Part shown: positions 25,906 to 34,767 of the stretch, one piece after another | Position numbering within the stretch: the first letter of the stretch is position 1 | How the letters are laid out: every line of letters begins with the position of its first letter | DNA from: CAG-791 sp963593905 | Lineage (GTDB): Bacteria > Bacillota > Clostridia > Lachnospirales > Lachnospiraceae | Assembly: GCA_963593905.1 (NCBI GenBank) | Contig: CAVBBL010000028.1 | Coordinates: 1-34,851 of the forward strand | DNA length: 34,851 nt | Direction: 5' to 3' | Made by a program: the position numbers and the translations under genes | The notes under the pieces: generated by a model | The model's database searches: none | Seen by the model: only the letters and a program-made list of their open reading frames with translations | What the model was told of the DNA's origin: nothing

Positions 25906-28455
25906 GTGAAAAAAAGAATACATAATCCTCTCCGCCGCCGGGTAGTGCGGGAATTGACGGGAGAGTGGAAAAAATATATCGTCATTGCCTTGTTTCTGAT
26001 TTTGACCATCGGCTTTGTTTCGGGCATGTATGTAGCAAACGGCAGCATGCTGCAGGCTGCCGATGAGAGCGTGGAAAAGTATCAATTGGAGGATGGCCAT
26101 TTTGAATTAAAAGAGAAGGCGGATAAGGCACTGCTTTCGGCTATAGAGTCCGGTGAAAAGGCAGACCTGCTTTCCTACTACGAGCAGAAAGCAAAGGACA
26201 AGGTAGACGAACAGCTTGCCGAGCAGCTTGGGCCTTATCAGGAAACGTATGCCTCCCTCTATGAGGAAGCTTATGAAAAGGCGCAGGAAGAAGTAGAAGA
26301 ACAATATGAAAAGATAAAAGATCGCTTTTCTCTGGATGAGACGGATTTTCAGATCCATACCATGACTATCTGTGAGAATTTTTATAAAGAGGCTGTGGAA
26401 AAGCGGGAAAAGCTGGGAGGAGATGCGGATGCTACCCAGGGAAAGATTCGAGTGTATATCCTGCGGGAGCAGATGAATCTGCCCTGCGTCATGGAGGGCA
26501 CCCTGCCTTCTGACGAAAACGAGATCGCTATAGATCGGATGCATGCGGACAATGTGGGACTTTCCGTGGGAGATACCTTAACGGTAGGCGGTAAAACATT
26601 TACCATCAGCGGATTAGTAGCCAACGTAGACTACACCACCCTGTTTGAAAAGAATACAGAGATCATGTTTGATGCCATTAACTTTGACATTGGGCTGCTG
26701 ACAAAGGAAGGCTTTGAACGGGTGGAAAATGCCCTGCATTATAATTATGCTTTCCGCTATACAAAGCAAGCAGGACAGGGCGCAGCCAATGCACCGGATA
26801 GTGATGTTGATAAAAAGAGCTGGTCGGACGGCACTACAAAAGTGATTATCACCCAGGCATTGGCTGCGGACAATGAGCTGGAGAGTTATCTGCCTGCCTA
26901 TGCCAACCAGGCAGTGCAGTTTACGACAGAGGATATGGGAAGCGATAAGGCCATGGGCGGCGTGCTCCTTTATATTCTCATCGCTGTGCTGGCCTTTGTC
27001 TTTGCCATTACCATCAGCAATACTATTCAGAAGGAAGCCTCTGTGATCGGGACATTGCGGGCTTCAGGATATACCAGAGGGGAACTGCAGCGCCACTATA
27101 TGACCTGCCCTATGCTGGTGACGATTCTTTCCGCCCTGATCGGCAATGTGCTGGGGTATACAGTCTTTAAGGATGTAGTGGTGGAAATGTACTATAACAG
27201 CTACAGTCTGCCGACTTATGAGACGGTTTTTTCGCTGGAAGCGTTAATTAAGACCACTGTTGTTCCAGTGATTCTGATGTTTGTCATTAATAATCTGATC
27301 ATTGCAAAACAGCTGCGGGCGACTCCATTGCAGTTTCTTCGCCATGATCTTAAAAAGAACCGACGAAAAAAGGCCATGAGGCTGCCCCGGTGGAAGTTTC
27401 TCTCCCGTTTTCGTCTGCGGGTGCTGCTGCAGAATATTCCGGGCTATCTGGTGCTTTTTCTGGGAATATGGTTTGTGATGCTGCTTTTGGCTATGGCTAT
27501 TGGCATGCCGAACACGCTGACTTATTATAAGAACAGAGCATCGGAGCTGGCTTTGGCAGATTATCAGACCACGCTGACGTCCTATAAGGATGCAGAAGGA
27601 GAGAAATTTACCACCAAGGCCAAGGGTGCAGAAGAAGTCGGACTAAAGAGCCTGCTGCTAAAGACCGGAGAGAATGAAGAGAGCACATCTGTCTATGGAA
27701 TCGAAGAAGATAGTGCCTATGTACAGCTGCCGTCCCTTTCCGGCAATGAGGCCTATATCAGCAGCGCACTGGCGGAGAAGTATCACATGAAAAAGGGGGA
27801 TGCGCTGACCCTGGATGCACAATATGAAAACAGAAGCTACAGTTTTCAGGTGAAAGGGATCTGGGACTATGACGGTGGTGTGGCAGTTTTTCTTTCCATG
27901 GATCAATTCCGGGACATTTTTGAGTTGGAAGAGGATGCTTTTTCCGGATTTTTCTCCAAGGAGGAAATCACCGATATCCCCTCCAAATACATCGGTGCCG
28001 TGCTGACCCCGGATAGTCTTACCAAGATCGTGGCCCAGTTAGAGCACTCTATGGGCTCCTATATGACGTACTTTCAGGTGCTTTGCGCAGCCTTGGCCGG
28101 CGTCCTGATGTACCTGCTGACCAAACTCATCATCGAACAGAATGAAAAAGCCATCTCCATGACAAAGATTCTGGGTTATAATACAAGAGAGATTGCTTCT
28201 GTCTATCTGATCTCCACCACCTGGGTGATTGTAGTCTCGGAGATTCTGGGACTTATTCTGGGCAACGCCTGCATGCAGCTGGTGTGGAATGCCATGATGC
28301 TGCGGATGGAAGGATGGTTTTCCTTTGTGATGGAGCCGGTGGGTTATGTGCAGGCTTTCCTGCTGGTGTTTGCCGCTTACCTGATAGTCAGTCTCCTTGA
28401 TTTTGCCAGAATCCGTCGGATCCCTATGGATATGGCACTTAAAAATGTGGAGTAG
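25906..28455 (+). CDS. FtsX-family ABC permease
   Basis: A membrane protein of 849 residues with the layout of large FtsX/MacB-like permeases: one N-terminal helix (about 22-42), a big extracytoplasmic domain rich in Glu/Lys coiled coil (about 45-355), three helices (about 355-480), a further helix after a basic loop, a second extracytoplasmic domain (about 550-710) and three final helices. Such permeases, driven by the preceding ATPase, export peptides or lipids or confer resistance to cell-wall-active peptides. GTG at 25906 has AAAGGA five bases upstream; GTG at 25873 with GGAAG is an alternative that adds eleven residues. recX follows after ten bases. Confidence 0.88.
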   Translation: MKKRIHNPLRRRVVRELTGEWKKYIVIALFLILTIGFVSGMYVANGSMLQAADESVEKYQLEDGHFELKEKADKALLSAIESGEKADLLSYYEQKAKDKVDEQLAEQLGPYQETYASLYEEAYEKAQEEVEEQYEKIKDRFSLDETDFQIHTMTICENFYKEAVEKREKLGGDADATQGKIRVYILREQMNLPCVMEGTLPSDENEIAIDRMHADNVGLSVGDTLTVGGKTFTISGLVANVDYTTLFEKNTEIMFDAINFDIGLLTKEGFERVENALHYNYAFRYTKQAGQGAANAPDSDVDKKSWSDGTTKVIITQALAADNELESYLPAYANQAVQFTTEDMGSDKAMGGVLLYILIAVLAFVFAITISNTIQKEASVIGTLRASGYTRGELQRHYMTCPMLVTILSALIGNVLGYTVFKDVVVEMYYNSYSLPTYETVFSLEALIKTTVVPVILMFVINNLIIAKQLRATPLQFLRHDLKKNRRKKAMRLPRWKFLSRFRLRVLLQNIPGYLVLFLGIWFVMLLLAMAIGMPNTLTYYKNRASELALADYQTTLTSYKDAEGEKFTTKAKGAEEVGLKSLLLKTGENEESTSVYGIEEDSAYVQLPSLSGNEAYISSALAEKYHMKKGDALTLDAQYENRSYSFQVKGIWDYDGGVAVFLSMDQFRDIFELEEDAFSGFFSKEEITDIPSKYIGAVLTPDSLTKIVAQLEHSMGSYMTYFQVLCAALAGVLMYLLTKLIIEQNEKAISMTKILGYNTREIASVYLISTTWVIVVSEILGLILGNACMQLVWNAMMLRMEGWFSFVMEPVGYVQAFLLVFAAYLIVSLLDFARIRRIPMDMALKNVE

Positions 28456-28465
28456 AGAAAAATTT

Positions 28466-29218
28466 ATGTATTTTATTACCGGAATCGAACCAAAGGGAAA
28501 GACAAAACTGATCTTTCATATAGAGGAAGAAGAGGGGGCGGAGGAAAAGGTGTTTGTGCTGCCAAGGAAAAAGGCAGCAGCCCTTGGCTTGCCGACGGAA
28601 TTTCCGGAGGGGGATTTCCGGACAAAGATGTTCCATGGACCAATGACAGGAAACGTGCAGAAGACAGCTGCGGATGAAAATACGGAGTGGACTACAGAGG
28701 AAGTGGCGGAAGAAGAGCGGAGTCCTCTTTCTATCACAGCTTCAAGGTGGCAGGAAATTCTGACGCAGCTGCGTGGGGAGGCACTTCGTCGATGCGGGGA
28801 TCTGCTTGGGAAAAAGGATTACAGCAGGGCAGGTTTGGAGAGCAAGCTGGAGGCAGACGGGTATCCTAAGGAAATCCGGGAGCAGGTGCTGGCAGAACTG
28901 ACAGATGCTCATTACCTGGATGACAGACGGCTGGCGGAAAATTATATTCGAGGGCATCTGAGAGATAAGAGTAAGGCAAGAATCCGACAGGATCTGCAGC
29001 AAAGAGGTATCTCTGCGGAAGATATGGAGGAAGCATTTGCCTGTGTGGAAGAGGAGACGGATGTGGAGTCCGAGCAGCTCACGCAGATTCGCAGACTGCT
29101 GGAGAAAAAGCACTACGATCCGGAGCAGGCTACCTGGGAAGAAAAGCAGAAGGTGATGGCTTTTCTGTACCGCAGAGGATTTTCCCAGGATATGATCCGG
29201 CGGGGAATGGACGCATGA
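28466..29218 (+). CDS. recX: RecX-family regulatory protein
   Basis: The 250-residue protein matches RecX: an N-terminal ITGIEPKGKTKLIFHI strand region, and a C-terminal array of three-helix repeats (about 95-250) with LGKKDYSRAGLESKL, LTDAHYLDDRRLAENYIRG and FLYRRGFSQDMIRRGM. RecX binds RecA filaments and limits or tunes recombination. The linker between the halves (about 55-90) is acidic and longer than usual. ATG at 28466 was chosen because the earlier in-frame start lies inside the permease gene and the product then begins like other RecX proteins; only a weak site precedes it. Its stop abuts the stop of the next, opposing gene with no base between. Confidence 0.87.
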   Translation: MYFITGIEPKGKTKLIFHIEEEEGAEEKVFVLPRKKAAALGLPTEFPEGDFRTKMFHGPMTGNVQKTAADENTEWTTEEVAEEERSPLSITASRWQEILTQLRGEALRRCGDLLGKKDYSRAGLESKLEADGYPKEIREQVLAELTDAHYLDDRRLAENYIRGHLRDKSKARIRQDLQQRGISAEDMEEAFACVEEETDVESEQLTQIRRLLEKKHYDPEQATWEEKQKVMAFLYRRGFSQDMIRRGMDA

Positions 29219-29680
29219 TTATTCCTGTGCGCCGCTGGACTTAAGAGCGGGCAAATTGTTTTTTTCCAGAAGATCATTGACTTCATGGATTGTCCCGGGT
29301 CTGGTGTTAAAGCAGATCATGAGAAAGGCATCTCTGGCATCTCTTGCGTAGAGAAGATTCATGCGGTACAACTTAAGCGCCTGCTGGGTTTCCTGAAGGG
29401 TGAAGCCGGCGGCGTAGCAGATGCGCAGGATGATATCCCGCTGTCTGGTTACTTTTTCCTCAGAAAGAAGCTTGTAGCCGTAACGCAGAGGAATGTCTGC
29501 CTGCAGGAAGACCTGTTGCTTCTGTATCTTCTTTTCTTTGATCTTTTCTTTCATAAATTGGGGAAAAGTAGTTTTATCCTGCCTGAGTTCCGAATGATTG
29601 GCATTCAGATAATCAGAGAGCTGTGAGGGATGTGTGCCTTGCAGCTCTTGTTCCAGTTCTTCGGTCTTTTTGTCGAACAT
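29219..29680 (-). CDS. Helix-turn-helix-like protein next to the membrane kinase
   Basis: A 153-residue soluble protein. The N-terminal half is polar and helical; the C-terminal half (about 65-150) resembles lambda-repressor-like domains found beside kinases in Clostridia: LLSEEKVTRQRDIILRICYA, GFTLQETQQALKLYRMNLLY, ARDARDAFLMICF, then a second repeat IHEVNDLLEKNNLPAL. The fold call is by eye. AAGGA lies eight bases upstream of the ATG. It is divergent from the kinase gene, so it may be its regulator or substrate; neither is shown. No known family name is assigned with confidence. Confidence 0.68.
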   Translation of the reverse strand: MFDKKTEELEQELQGTHPSQLSDYLNANHSELRQDKTTFPQFMKEKIKEKKIQKQQVFLQADIPLRYGYKLLSEEKVTRQRDIILRICYAAGFTLQETQQALKLYRMNLLYARDARDAFLMICFNTRPGTIHEVNDLLEKNNLPALKSSGAQE

Positions 29681-29915
29681 TTCGTATTTCCTTATTTTGT
29701 TCTTTATTTTGTTCTATATTTGTTTCTTTATTTGCCATATCGCTATCGGTGCCACAGAGGTTATCCATGGCTACGGCAGCAAATCAAAGGCTCTCTTAGG
29801 GATTCATCCGATGTAAGATTCCGCAAAACGGAAATCTGTGCGAAAATATCATGGGTAGCAAATAAGAATCTAAGCTTCTCATTTGCTGCGAATCTGCTCA
29901 AAAGTGGAGATTATT
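29681..29915. promoter_or_regulatory. Divergent region between the helix-turn-helix gene and the kinase
   Basis: Two stems are visible on the kinase side: TTCCG/CGGAA (about 29819-29833) and AGCAAAT-AAGAA/TTCTC-ATTTGCT (29857-29887), the latter about 30 bases before the kinase start. The half near 29690 is rich in TTTTGTTC repeats. No clear promoter was assigned. Confidence 0.4.
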
Positions 29916-32036
29916 ATGTGTACGGACAATCAGCCCTTTGCATCATTGCTGGCTATATCATATTATCATAAAATTGCGAATTTGAATCAGGAACATGGCG
30001 TCTGTCTGGTGCAGCACATGGAGACCGGAGAGATCTGCGTTCGGAAGGACATGCCTGTTTACAATAAAGCGGTCTATGAGCAGCTGCAGGCAAAGCCAGT
30101 CACGGGAATTCCCCGTATTTATCATCTGCATGAAGATGCAGAAAAGGAAATTCTGACAGTCATTGAGGAGTATATTCCCGGAATCACCGTAGAGCGATGG
30201 CTGGCGGAAAAGGGAGCTGTGACGGAGCAGGAAGCAGTGGACTGCTGTATGCAGCTGTGTGCTATCCTGGCGCAGCTCCACGAAAGCGAGCCGCCGATCA
30301 TTCACCGGGATATTAAACCCTCCAATATTATCAGACGGGAGGACGGGTGCTTTATTCTGATCGATTTTAATGCGGCCAGACAGTGGTCACCGAGAAATGT
30401 CGCCAAAGCAAGAAAGACTGCCGGCCATACAATCTTTGTAGAACTTTCGGAGAACAACAGCAAGGAAAGAGAAGGAGAAAGAGAAGGAGAAAAAGAAGGA
30501 GAAAAAGAAGGAGAAAAAGAAAGAGATACACGGCTGCTTGGTACAGCCGGTTATGCCGCCCCGGAGCAATATGGTTTCGGACAGTCTTCACCGAGGTCTG
30601 ATATTTATGCATTGGGAAAGCTGTTGGAAAACATGCTGCAAACCAAAGAAAAATGTCCTTCTCGGAAAACGCAGCATATCATAAACTGCTGTACTCAGAT
30701 GAATCCGGAGGAACGGTATCCTACTGTCAATGAATTGCAAAGAGCATTAAGGCAGGCAGAGAAAAATTTAACATACAGGGAATATCTGAGGTGTGGAGAA
30801 AATCAAAAAGTATCAGTAAGCAGAATAGGTAAAAAAAAGTGGATACGGCCGGCAGTGGCAGGAGTGGTTATCGCGATCATGATCACAGCTGCAGCAGGGG
30901 CAGCGGTATCTGCCAGGAAAAGTGACGCAGCGGAAATAGCAGCAGATACAGATGATAGCATAACAACAGCGACTGATAGCAGCATGTTAACGGCAGGTGT
31001 GGATAATTCATCAATGGAGGAAGAGCATAATTCACCAGCGGAAAGAGAAAGCAGTGCTTTCGAAGTTGCGCCGATTAGTGTCAGTGAAACAGACAATGAT
31101 AATTCTTCAAAAAAGAAAGCTGATAATTCTTCAGCGATTACAGAAGATAGTAATAATGCTGACTATGCCTTCATGGGAAACTACGAGGGCGAAAATGATG
31201 ATTACCTGGTATTTAACGCAGACGGAACTGTCGACTATTATTGCAGAGAGTACACCGAACTTAGAGTTCCTTTTCAGAAGGAAGGAGAAATGCTTTCTTT
31301 CTATTTGCCTAAGCTGCACTGCACGATCCAGGCAAAGACAGAGGATGAGCAGGAAGAGGGAAAGCCATCAGAAACGCTAGTATTTACTTCAGAGCATCCG
31401 GCCTGGGAAGAGGAAACTTTCCGGCGCTGCGAATCCCTTTCCCCTCTGACTGTTCGACGCGCAAGTAAGACCTATGATGAAAAAGCCGCATTACAGGATG
31501 ACGGAACTCTTCTGTATGAGCTGGATGGTCTGCAATTTGTCCTGCCAAGACAATATATTGACAATGAAGATGACGGAGACAGGAACGAAAACTATTCCGA
31601 GTTCTTCAGCGCAGATGTGGGGACAGGAGCCTACTCCTTTTTGGTTTTCAGCAAATGGGAGAATGCGGGAGAGACAGAATCTCAGGAAGACTTACAGGAA
31701 TTGGCCGCGCAGATTGCCGGCCGGTTTTATGACGAGCTGACAGTAGAAGAGAAAGAGAAGGAAGGTGACGACAGTACCGCCTACACAGTGGCAGCAATGC
31801 CGGCTTACCAATATCGCTTTTCAGGAAAAATGAAAAGCACCTTCGGCGGCCTGAGAAACGATCCCACCGACGGAGAACTTACGTTGATCTGTCAAAAGGA
31901 GAATGCACAGATCCTGGCGGTGATGCTTTCTGCCTATGCCGGAGATGATGAGGAAACAGAAGGAGCAGAAAAGGAATTTACTGACTACAGGACCATGCTG
32001 CAGAATGCGGTAAAAACAACAAGTCAGACAGAATAG
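29916..32036 (+). CDS. Membrane Ser/Thr protein kinase with unusual activation loop
   Basis: A 706-residue eukaryotic-like (Hanks-type) kinase. The cytosolic kinase domain (about 15-285) shows Lys44 (CVRKDM), HRDIKPSN (130-137, catalytic Asp132) and GTAGYAAPEQ (about 209-218). DFG is replaced by DFN (150-152). The glycine-rich loop is poorly conserved. Between DFN and the APE motif is a long insertion with a Glu/Lys/Gly repeat (184-203). One membrane helix (about 311-332) leads to an extracytoplasmic part: a Ser/Asp/Asn-rich linker, a beta-rich domain containing GNYEGENDDYLVFNADGT, and a second domain from about 520 of unknown type. ATG 29916 has GGAGA six bases upstream. It probably senses an external signal; substrates are unknown. 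Confidence 0.88.
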   Translation: MCTDNQPFASLLAISYYHKIANLNQEHGVCLVQHMETGEICVRKDMPVYNKAVYEQLQAKPVTGIPRIYHLHEDAEKEILTVIEEYIPGITVERWLAEKGAVTEQEAVDCCMQLCAILAQLHESEPPIIHRDIKPSNIIRREDGCFILIDFNAARQWSPRNVAKARKTAGHTIFVELSENNSKEREGEREGEKEGEKEGEKERDTRLLGTAGYAAPEQYGFGQSSPRSDIYALGKLLENMLQTKEKCPSRKTQHIINCCTQMNPEERYPTVNELQRALRQAEKNLTYREYLRCGENQKVSVSRIGKKKWIRPAVAGVVIAIMITAAAGAAVSARKSDAAEIAADTDDSITTATDSSMLTAGVDNSSMEEEHNSPAERESSAFEVAPISVSETDNDNSSKKKADNSSAITEDSNNADYAFMGNYEGENDDYLVFNADGTVDYYCREYTELRVPFQKEGEMLSFYLPKLHCTIQAKTEDEQEEGKPSETLVFTSEHPAWEEETFRRCESLSPLTVRRASKTYDEKAALQDDGTLLYELDGLQFVLPRQYIDNEDDGDRNENYSEFFSADVGTGAYSFLVFSKWENAGETESQEDLQELAAQIAGRFYDELTVEEKEKEGDDSTAYTVAAMPAYQYRFSGKMKSTFGGLRNDPTDGELTLICQKENAQILAVMLSAYAGDDEETEGAEKEFTDYRTMLQNAVKTTSQTE
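30465..30524 (+). repeat. Five 12-bp in-frame repeats inside the kinase activation loop
   Basis: GAA-(AGA or AAA)-GAA-GGA repeats five times exactly in register (the last ends AGA) and encodes an acidic/basic E-K-E-G tract. The unit is a multiple of three, so copy changes would alter loop length without breaking the frame. Confidence 0.92.
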
Positions 32037-32066
32037 TAACAGACGATAGAGCATGCTAATATGGCT

Positions 32067-32099
32067 AAAAATCCCACTGCTGCAGTGGGATTTTTTTTT
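32067..32099 (+). terminator. Kinase terminator (first copy of a duplicated block)
   Basis: ATCCCACT/AGTGGGAT with a GCTGC loop is followed by nine T. A near-identical terminator recurs at 34734 with similar following sequence. Confidence 0.92.
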
Positions 32100-32187
32100 A
32101 TGGGGGAATAGTAGTATTGATAGGTATACCAGTAATTTGTGGAATAGGGTATCTGGGTAAAAATCGGCGGAGTAAAGGGGGAAAGAA

Positions 32188-33381
32188 ATGTGTGACGACA
32201 TGTATGATAAAAAAGAATCAGAAGAAGCAACGGATAATCCCGAGAAATCACCTGAGAGTTCTCAGGATGGTAAAGCAGAATTGTATTCTGAAGGTTATGA
32301 CAGAATTGTAAATGTTGAAAAAACAGTCAATATGACAGCTGATAAGTCGAAAGGAAAATCCGGCTTTATTGTAAAGGTGATAGTTTTTATCTTTTTTCTT
32401 CTACTGGCTGTGGGGGCAGCATTTTATTACCTGAGAATCTGGGAAGGAAAATTTGATGTATCACAGAATAAAGACACTTTTGAGTTGGGCAGTGAATATG
32501 ATCTGAAGAATACACTAAAGTATGACCCATCCAATATCATTCAGGTGAATATAGAAAATGATGGCGGATTCGATATTATGAAAACCGGAAGTTATACAGT
32601 TAAATTTTCACTTCTGAATGACAGAAGAAACGTTAAAGAAATATCTTACGAGTACCAGGTAGTTGATACCACAGCACCTACTATGGAAGTAAGTACAGAG
32701 GAAATATGGTTTTCGAAAGGAGAATCCTTTGATGTATATGATTATGTGGCTTCTGAAGATGCATCAGGAATGTGTGCCATTGAAACAGAAGGTACAGCAG
32801 ATTTAGACATAGCAGGAGATTACACAATTTCTGTCTGGGCGAGAGATGTCAACGGAAATACTTCGGAATCTGTTCCAATCGTTTTACATGTGGTTGATCG
32901 GGATAATTGCGATTTCCGAAAAGCAAATTTTGGCGATGATCCAGAGACTGTTAAAAGATTTGAAAAGGCAGAACTTATACTGGAAAATAAGGAAAATGAC
33001 GTATTTTATATGGCTTACAGCATAGATTTTTATAATCACGATGCGGTAGTTGTTTATCATTTTAATGCCAATAATGAACTGTCCGAGATGATTGTCCATG
33101 TAGAGGAAGGGTTAGTAACAGGAAGAATAAAGGCTTATACAGATGTTGTGGATGGTTTGACAGAAACGTATGGGGAACCGACTGAATCAGAGACAAATAA
33201 GAGAAATTCTAATCTGGATGATGAAACATTGCTTTGGCTTCAGGAATATATGAGAGATGATAAATGGCAATTAGGAAATAATGAAATAGAAACAATCCTC
33301 TATGCTGACAGTCCTAATGATATAACGCTTGTATGTCTTTTTACATCAGATGTTTATAAATTGGATTCAAGTGAAATTTAA
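32188..33381 (+). CDS. Single-pass membrane protein with Ig-like domains
   Basis: A 397-residue protein not recognised as a named family. The N-terminal 55 residues are polar, Ser/Glu/Asp-rich and cytosolic. One helix (about 60-82, VIVFIFFLLLAVGAAFYYL) anchors it. The exterior part starts with a bacterial Ig-like pair: EYQVVDTTAPTMEVSTEEI then GDYTISVWARDVNGNTSESV (about 85-235), the pattern of cell-surface beta-sandwich repeats. The last 150 residues form an unassigned domain with VYHFNANNELSEMIVHVE. GGGGGAAAG precedes the ATG. AT content is higher than in the metabolic genes. It follows the kinase terminator, so it is probably its own transcript; it may be a sensor or a kinase partner. Confidence 0.75.
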   Translation: MCDDMYDKKESEEATDNPEKSPESSQDGKAELYSEGYDRIVNVEKTVNMTADKSKGKSGFIVKVIVFIFFLLLAVGAAFYYLRIWEGKFDVSQNKDTFELGSEYDLKNTLKYDPSNIIQVNIENDGGFDIMKTGSYTVKFSLLNDRRNVKEISYEYQVVDTTAPTMEVSTEEIWFSKGESFDVYDYVASEDASGMCAIETEGTADLDIAGDYTISVWARDVNGNTSESVPIVLHVVDRDNCDFRKANFGDDPETVKRFEKAELILENKENDVFYMAYSIDFYNHDAVVVYHFNANNELSEMIVHVEEGLVTGRIKAYTDVVDGLTETYGEPTESETNKRNSNLDDETLLWLQEYMRDDKWQLGNNEIETILYADSPNDITLVCLFTSDVYKLDSSEI

Positions 33382-33419
33382 AAGGGGTCAAAGGTTTGAA
33401 AGAAATTCCATATGTAAAC

Positions 33420-33590
33420 GGTGTCTGGTAAGGCTATTTTAGAGCTAGAAACTGACTTCTACGCCAGGAAATGAAACATCTGTGTAGGCGGAATATGGCT
33501 TATGAATCTGGCTGAAAGCTCCATAAGCAGACACTGAGAATCGGGTTGAAAGGTGCAAAAGCAGTGCCTCTAGACACCAGACGCTGCTGA
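33420..33590 (+). ncRNA. Second candidate structured RNA, family not recognised
   Basis: In the 367-base gap without a gene, several stems nest. GTGTCTG (33421-33427) pairs with CAGACAC (33528-33534) and encloses TTC-ta-CGCC/GGCG-GAA (33457-33465/33487-33493) and GCTTATG/CATAAGC (33498/33522). AGCAGTG pairs with CGCTGCT (33560/33582). The same GGTGTCT (33420-33426) can instead pair with AGACACC (33572-33578), so two folds compete. No terminator follows at once. It may be the leader of the next gene or an independent RNA. Confidence 0.45.
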
Positions 33591-33689
33591 TATCATATCA
33601 CAGGATAACTATTAACTTAGAACCAATGTAGATGAGATGGAAAGGGATTATCTCAGGTGTCTCAGATCATCTATAAATCTATAGAAAGG

Positions 33690-33731
33690 GATAAGTGCAT
33701 AACCAACATTTCTATTGGTCATACACTTATC
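33690..33731 (+). promoter_or_regulatory. Hairpin just before the ribosome binding site of the zinc-ribbon gene
   Basis: GATAAGTG/CACTTATC (8 bp) with inner ACCAA/TTGGT ends four bases before the GAGGA site (33736-33740). It could affect translation or mRNA stability. Confidence 0.6.
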
Positions 33732-33748
33732 ATACGAGGATAATTGGT

Positions 33749-34690
33749 ATGGATAACTACGAAAACACAAATCAGACTGAAATGGATTCTGTGGAATCAG
33801 TTCAAAAAACGAAGGCTTCTGAGAAATGCGAAGAACGTAAGAATTCATTTGCGGAAGGACAGGAGGCATATTCAAAGTGCGAGAGCTTCCAAAAAGAGAA
33901 GAAATTATGCAATAAATGTGGCGCTGAGGTGACTGAAGATCAAGAATTCTGCTCTAAGTGTGGGTGGAAGGTCGGAATAAAAAATGATGTTGACGCAGAA
34001 AATAAAATGGAATCTCCTAACGTAAAGGCTGTAAATAAGAAAAGCAAAAAGAAGTTTGTTCCGATTATTGTGGCAATCTTTATAATCGCGATAATTACCG
34101 TGGCTGTTGTTTTGAAAGGTCCGTCAGTAGAAAGTATTACGCTGACTAAATCGTCAATTGAAATGGATGTTGAAGATTCTCAGAAGGTTACTTACACGAT
34201 TTCTCCAGAGAAAGCAAGTGATGTAGAAGTAATATGGACTTCTTCTAATAGCTCGGTAGCAGATGTGGATGAAGATGGTGAGATAATTGCAAAGTCAGAG
34301 GGGGCTTGTACCATTACGGCCAAGGCGGGAAAACAGAGTACAAGTGTGTTTGTTGTTGTGACAGATAAAATTAATTTTATGAAGCAGTATGGTCAGTACA
34401 AGGATGAAGATTGGTGTGAAATAGCCGATGATGGAAGTTGGATGAAGCTAGATTCGAATCCGACGAATGCAGATTCTGATGACATATGGATATATTATGA
34501 GGCTTATAGCGCAGTTCATGAGATGATAGAAGTTGTGAATGCAGATTTGGGATTTAAGTCGTCTGTGATCGAAAAAATGAAAAGTACCACAGCACTGCAG
34601 GGAAGACAAAGCGAATCCAATGATGATTATGTAGTTTCCTGGACATATCATCCTGATAATGGACTGGAAATTATGTATGAGGTAAAGTGA
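33749..34690 (+). CDS. Zinc-ribbon membrane protein with a BIG2-type Ig-like domain
   Basis: A 313-residue protein. The N-terminal 50 residues are acidic/polar and are followed by a zinc ribbon with two CxxC pairs (LCNKCGAEV, FCSKCGWKV; about 54-77). A membrane helix (about 107-127, VPIIVAIFIIAIITVAVVL) leads to a BIG2-like Ig domain (about 132-210), with ITLTKSSIEMDVEDSQKVTY, IWTSSNSSVADVDEDG and CTITAKAG. The C-terminal 100 residues form a domain ending VSWTYHPDNGLEIMY, a wording common in Lachnospiraceae surface proteins but of unknown role. ATG at 33749 follows GAGGA by eight bases. Zinc ribbon inside and Ig outside suggests an envelope sensor or scaffold. Confidence 0.82.
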   Translation: MDNYENTNQTEMDSVESVQKTKASEKCEERKNSFAEGQEAYSKCESFQKEKKLCNKCGAEVTEDQEFCSKCGWKVGIKNDVDAENKMESPNVKAVNKKSKKKFVPIIVAIFIIAIITVAVVLKGPSVESITLTKSSIEMDVEDSQKVTYTISPEKASDVEVIWTSSNSSVADVDEDGEIIAKSEGACTITAKAGKQSTSVFVVVTDKINFMKQYGQYKDEDWCEIADDGSWMKLDSNPTNADSDDIWIYYEAYSAVHEMIEVVNADLGFKSSVIEKMKSTTALQGRQSESNDDYVVSWTYHPDNGLEIMYEVK

Positions 34691-34733
34691 TATAACATCT
34701 GTAAAATATGGAAAAAGTCTTACATGTATAAAC

Positions 34734-34767
34734 AAAAATCCCACTACTGCAGTGGGATTTTTGTTTA
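34734..34767 (+). terminator. Terminator of the zinc-ribbon gene (second copy of the duplicated block)
   Basis: ATCCCACT/AGTGGGAT with an ACTGC loop, then TTTTTGTTT. It matches the terminator at 32067 closely. Confidence 0.9.

Noticed and set aside
33437..33451. TTTTAGAGCTAGAAA, identical to part of the engineered Cas9 guide scaffold
   Set aside because: The GAAA junction in that scaffold is artificial. No cas9, repeat array or anti-repeat is nearby, and the following bases do not continue the scaffold. It is treated as chance.
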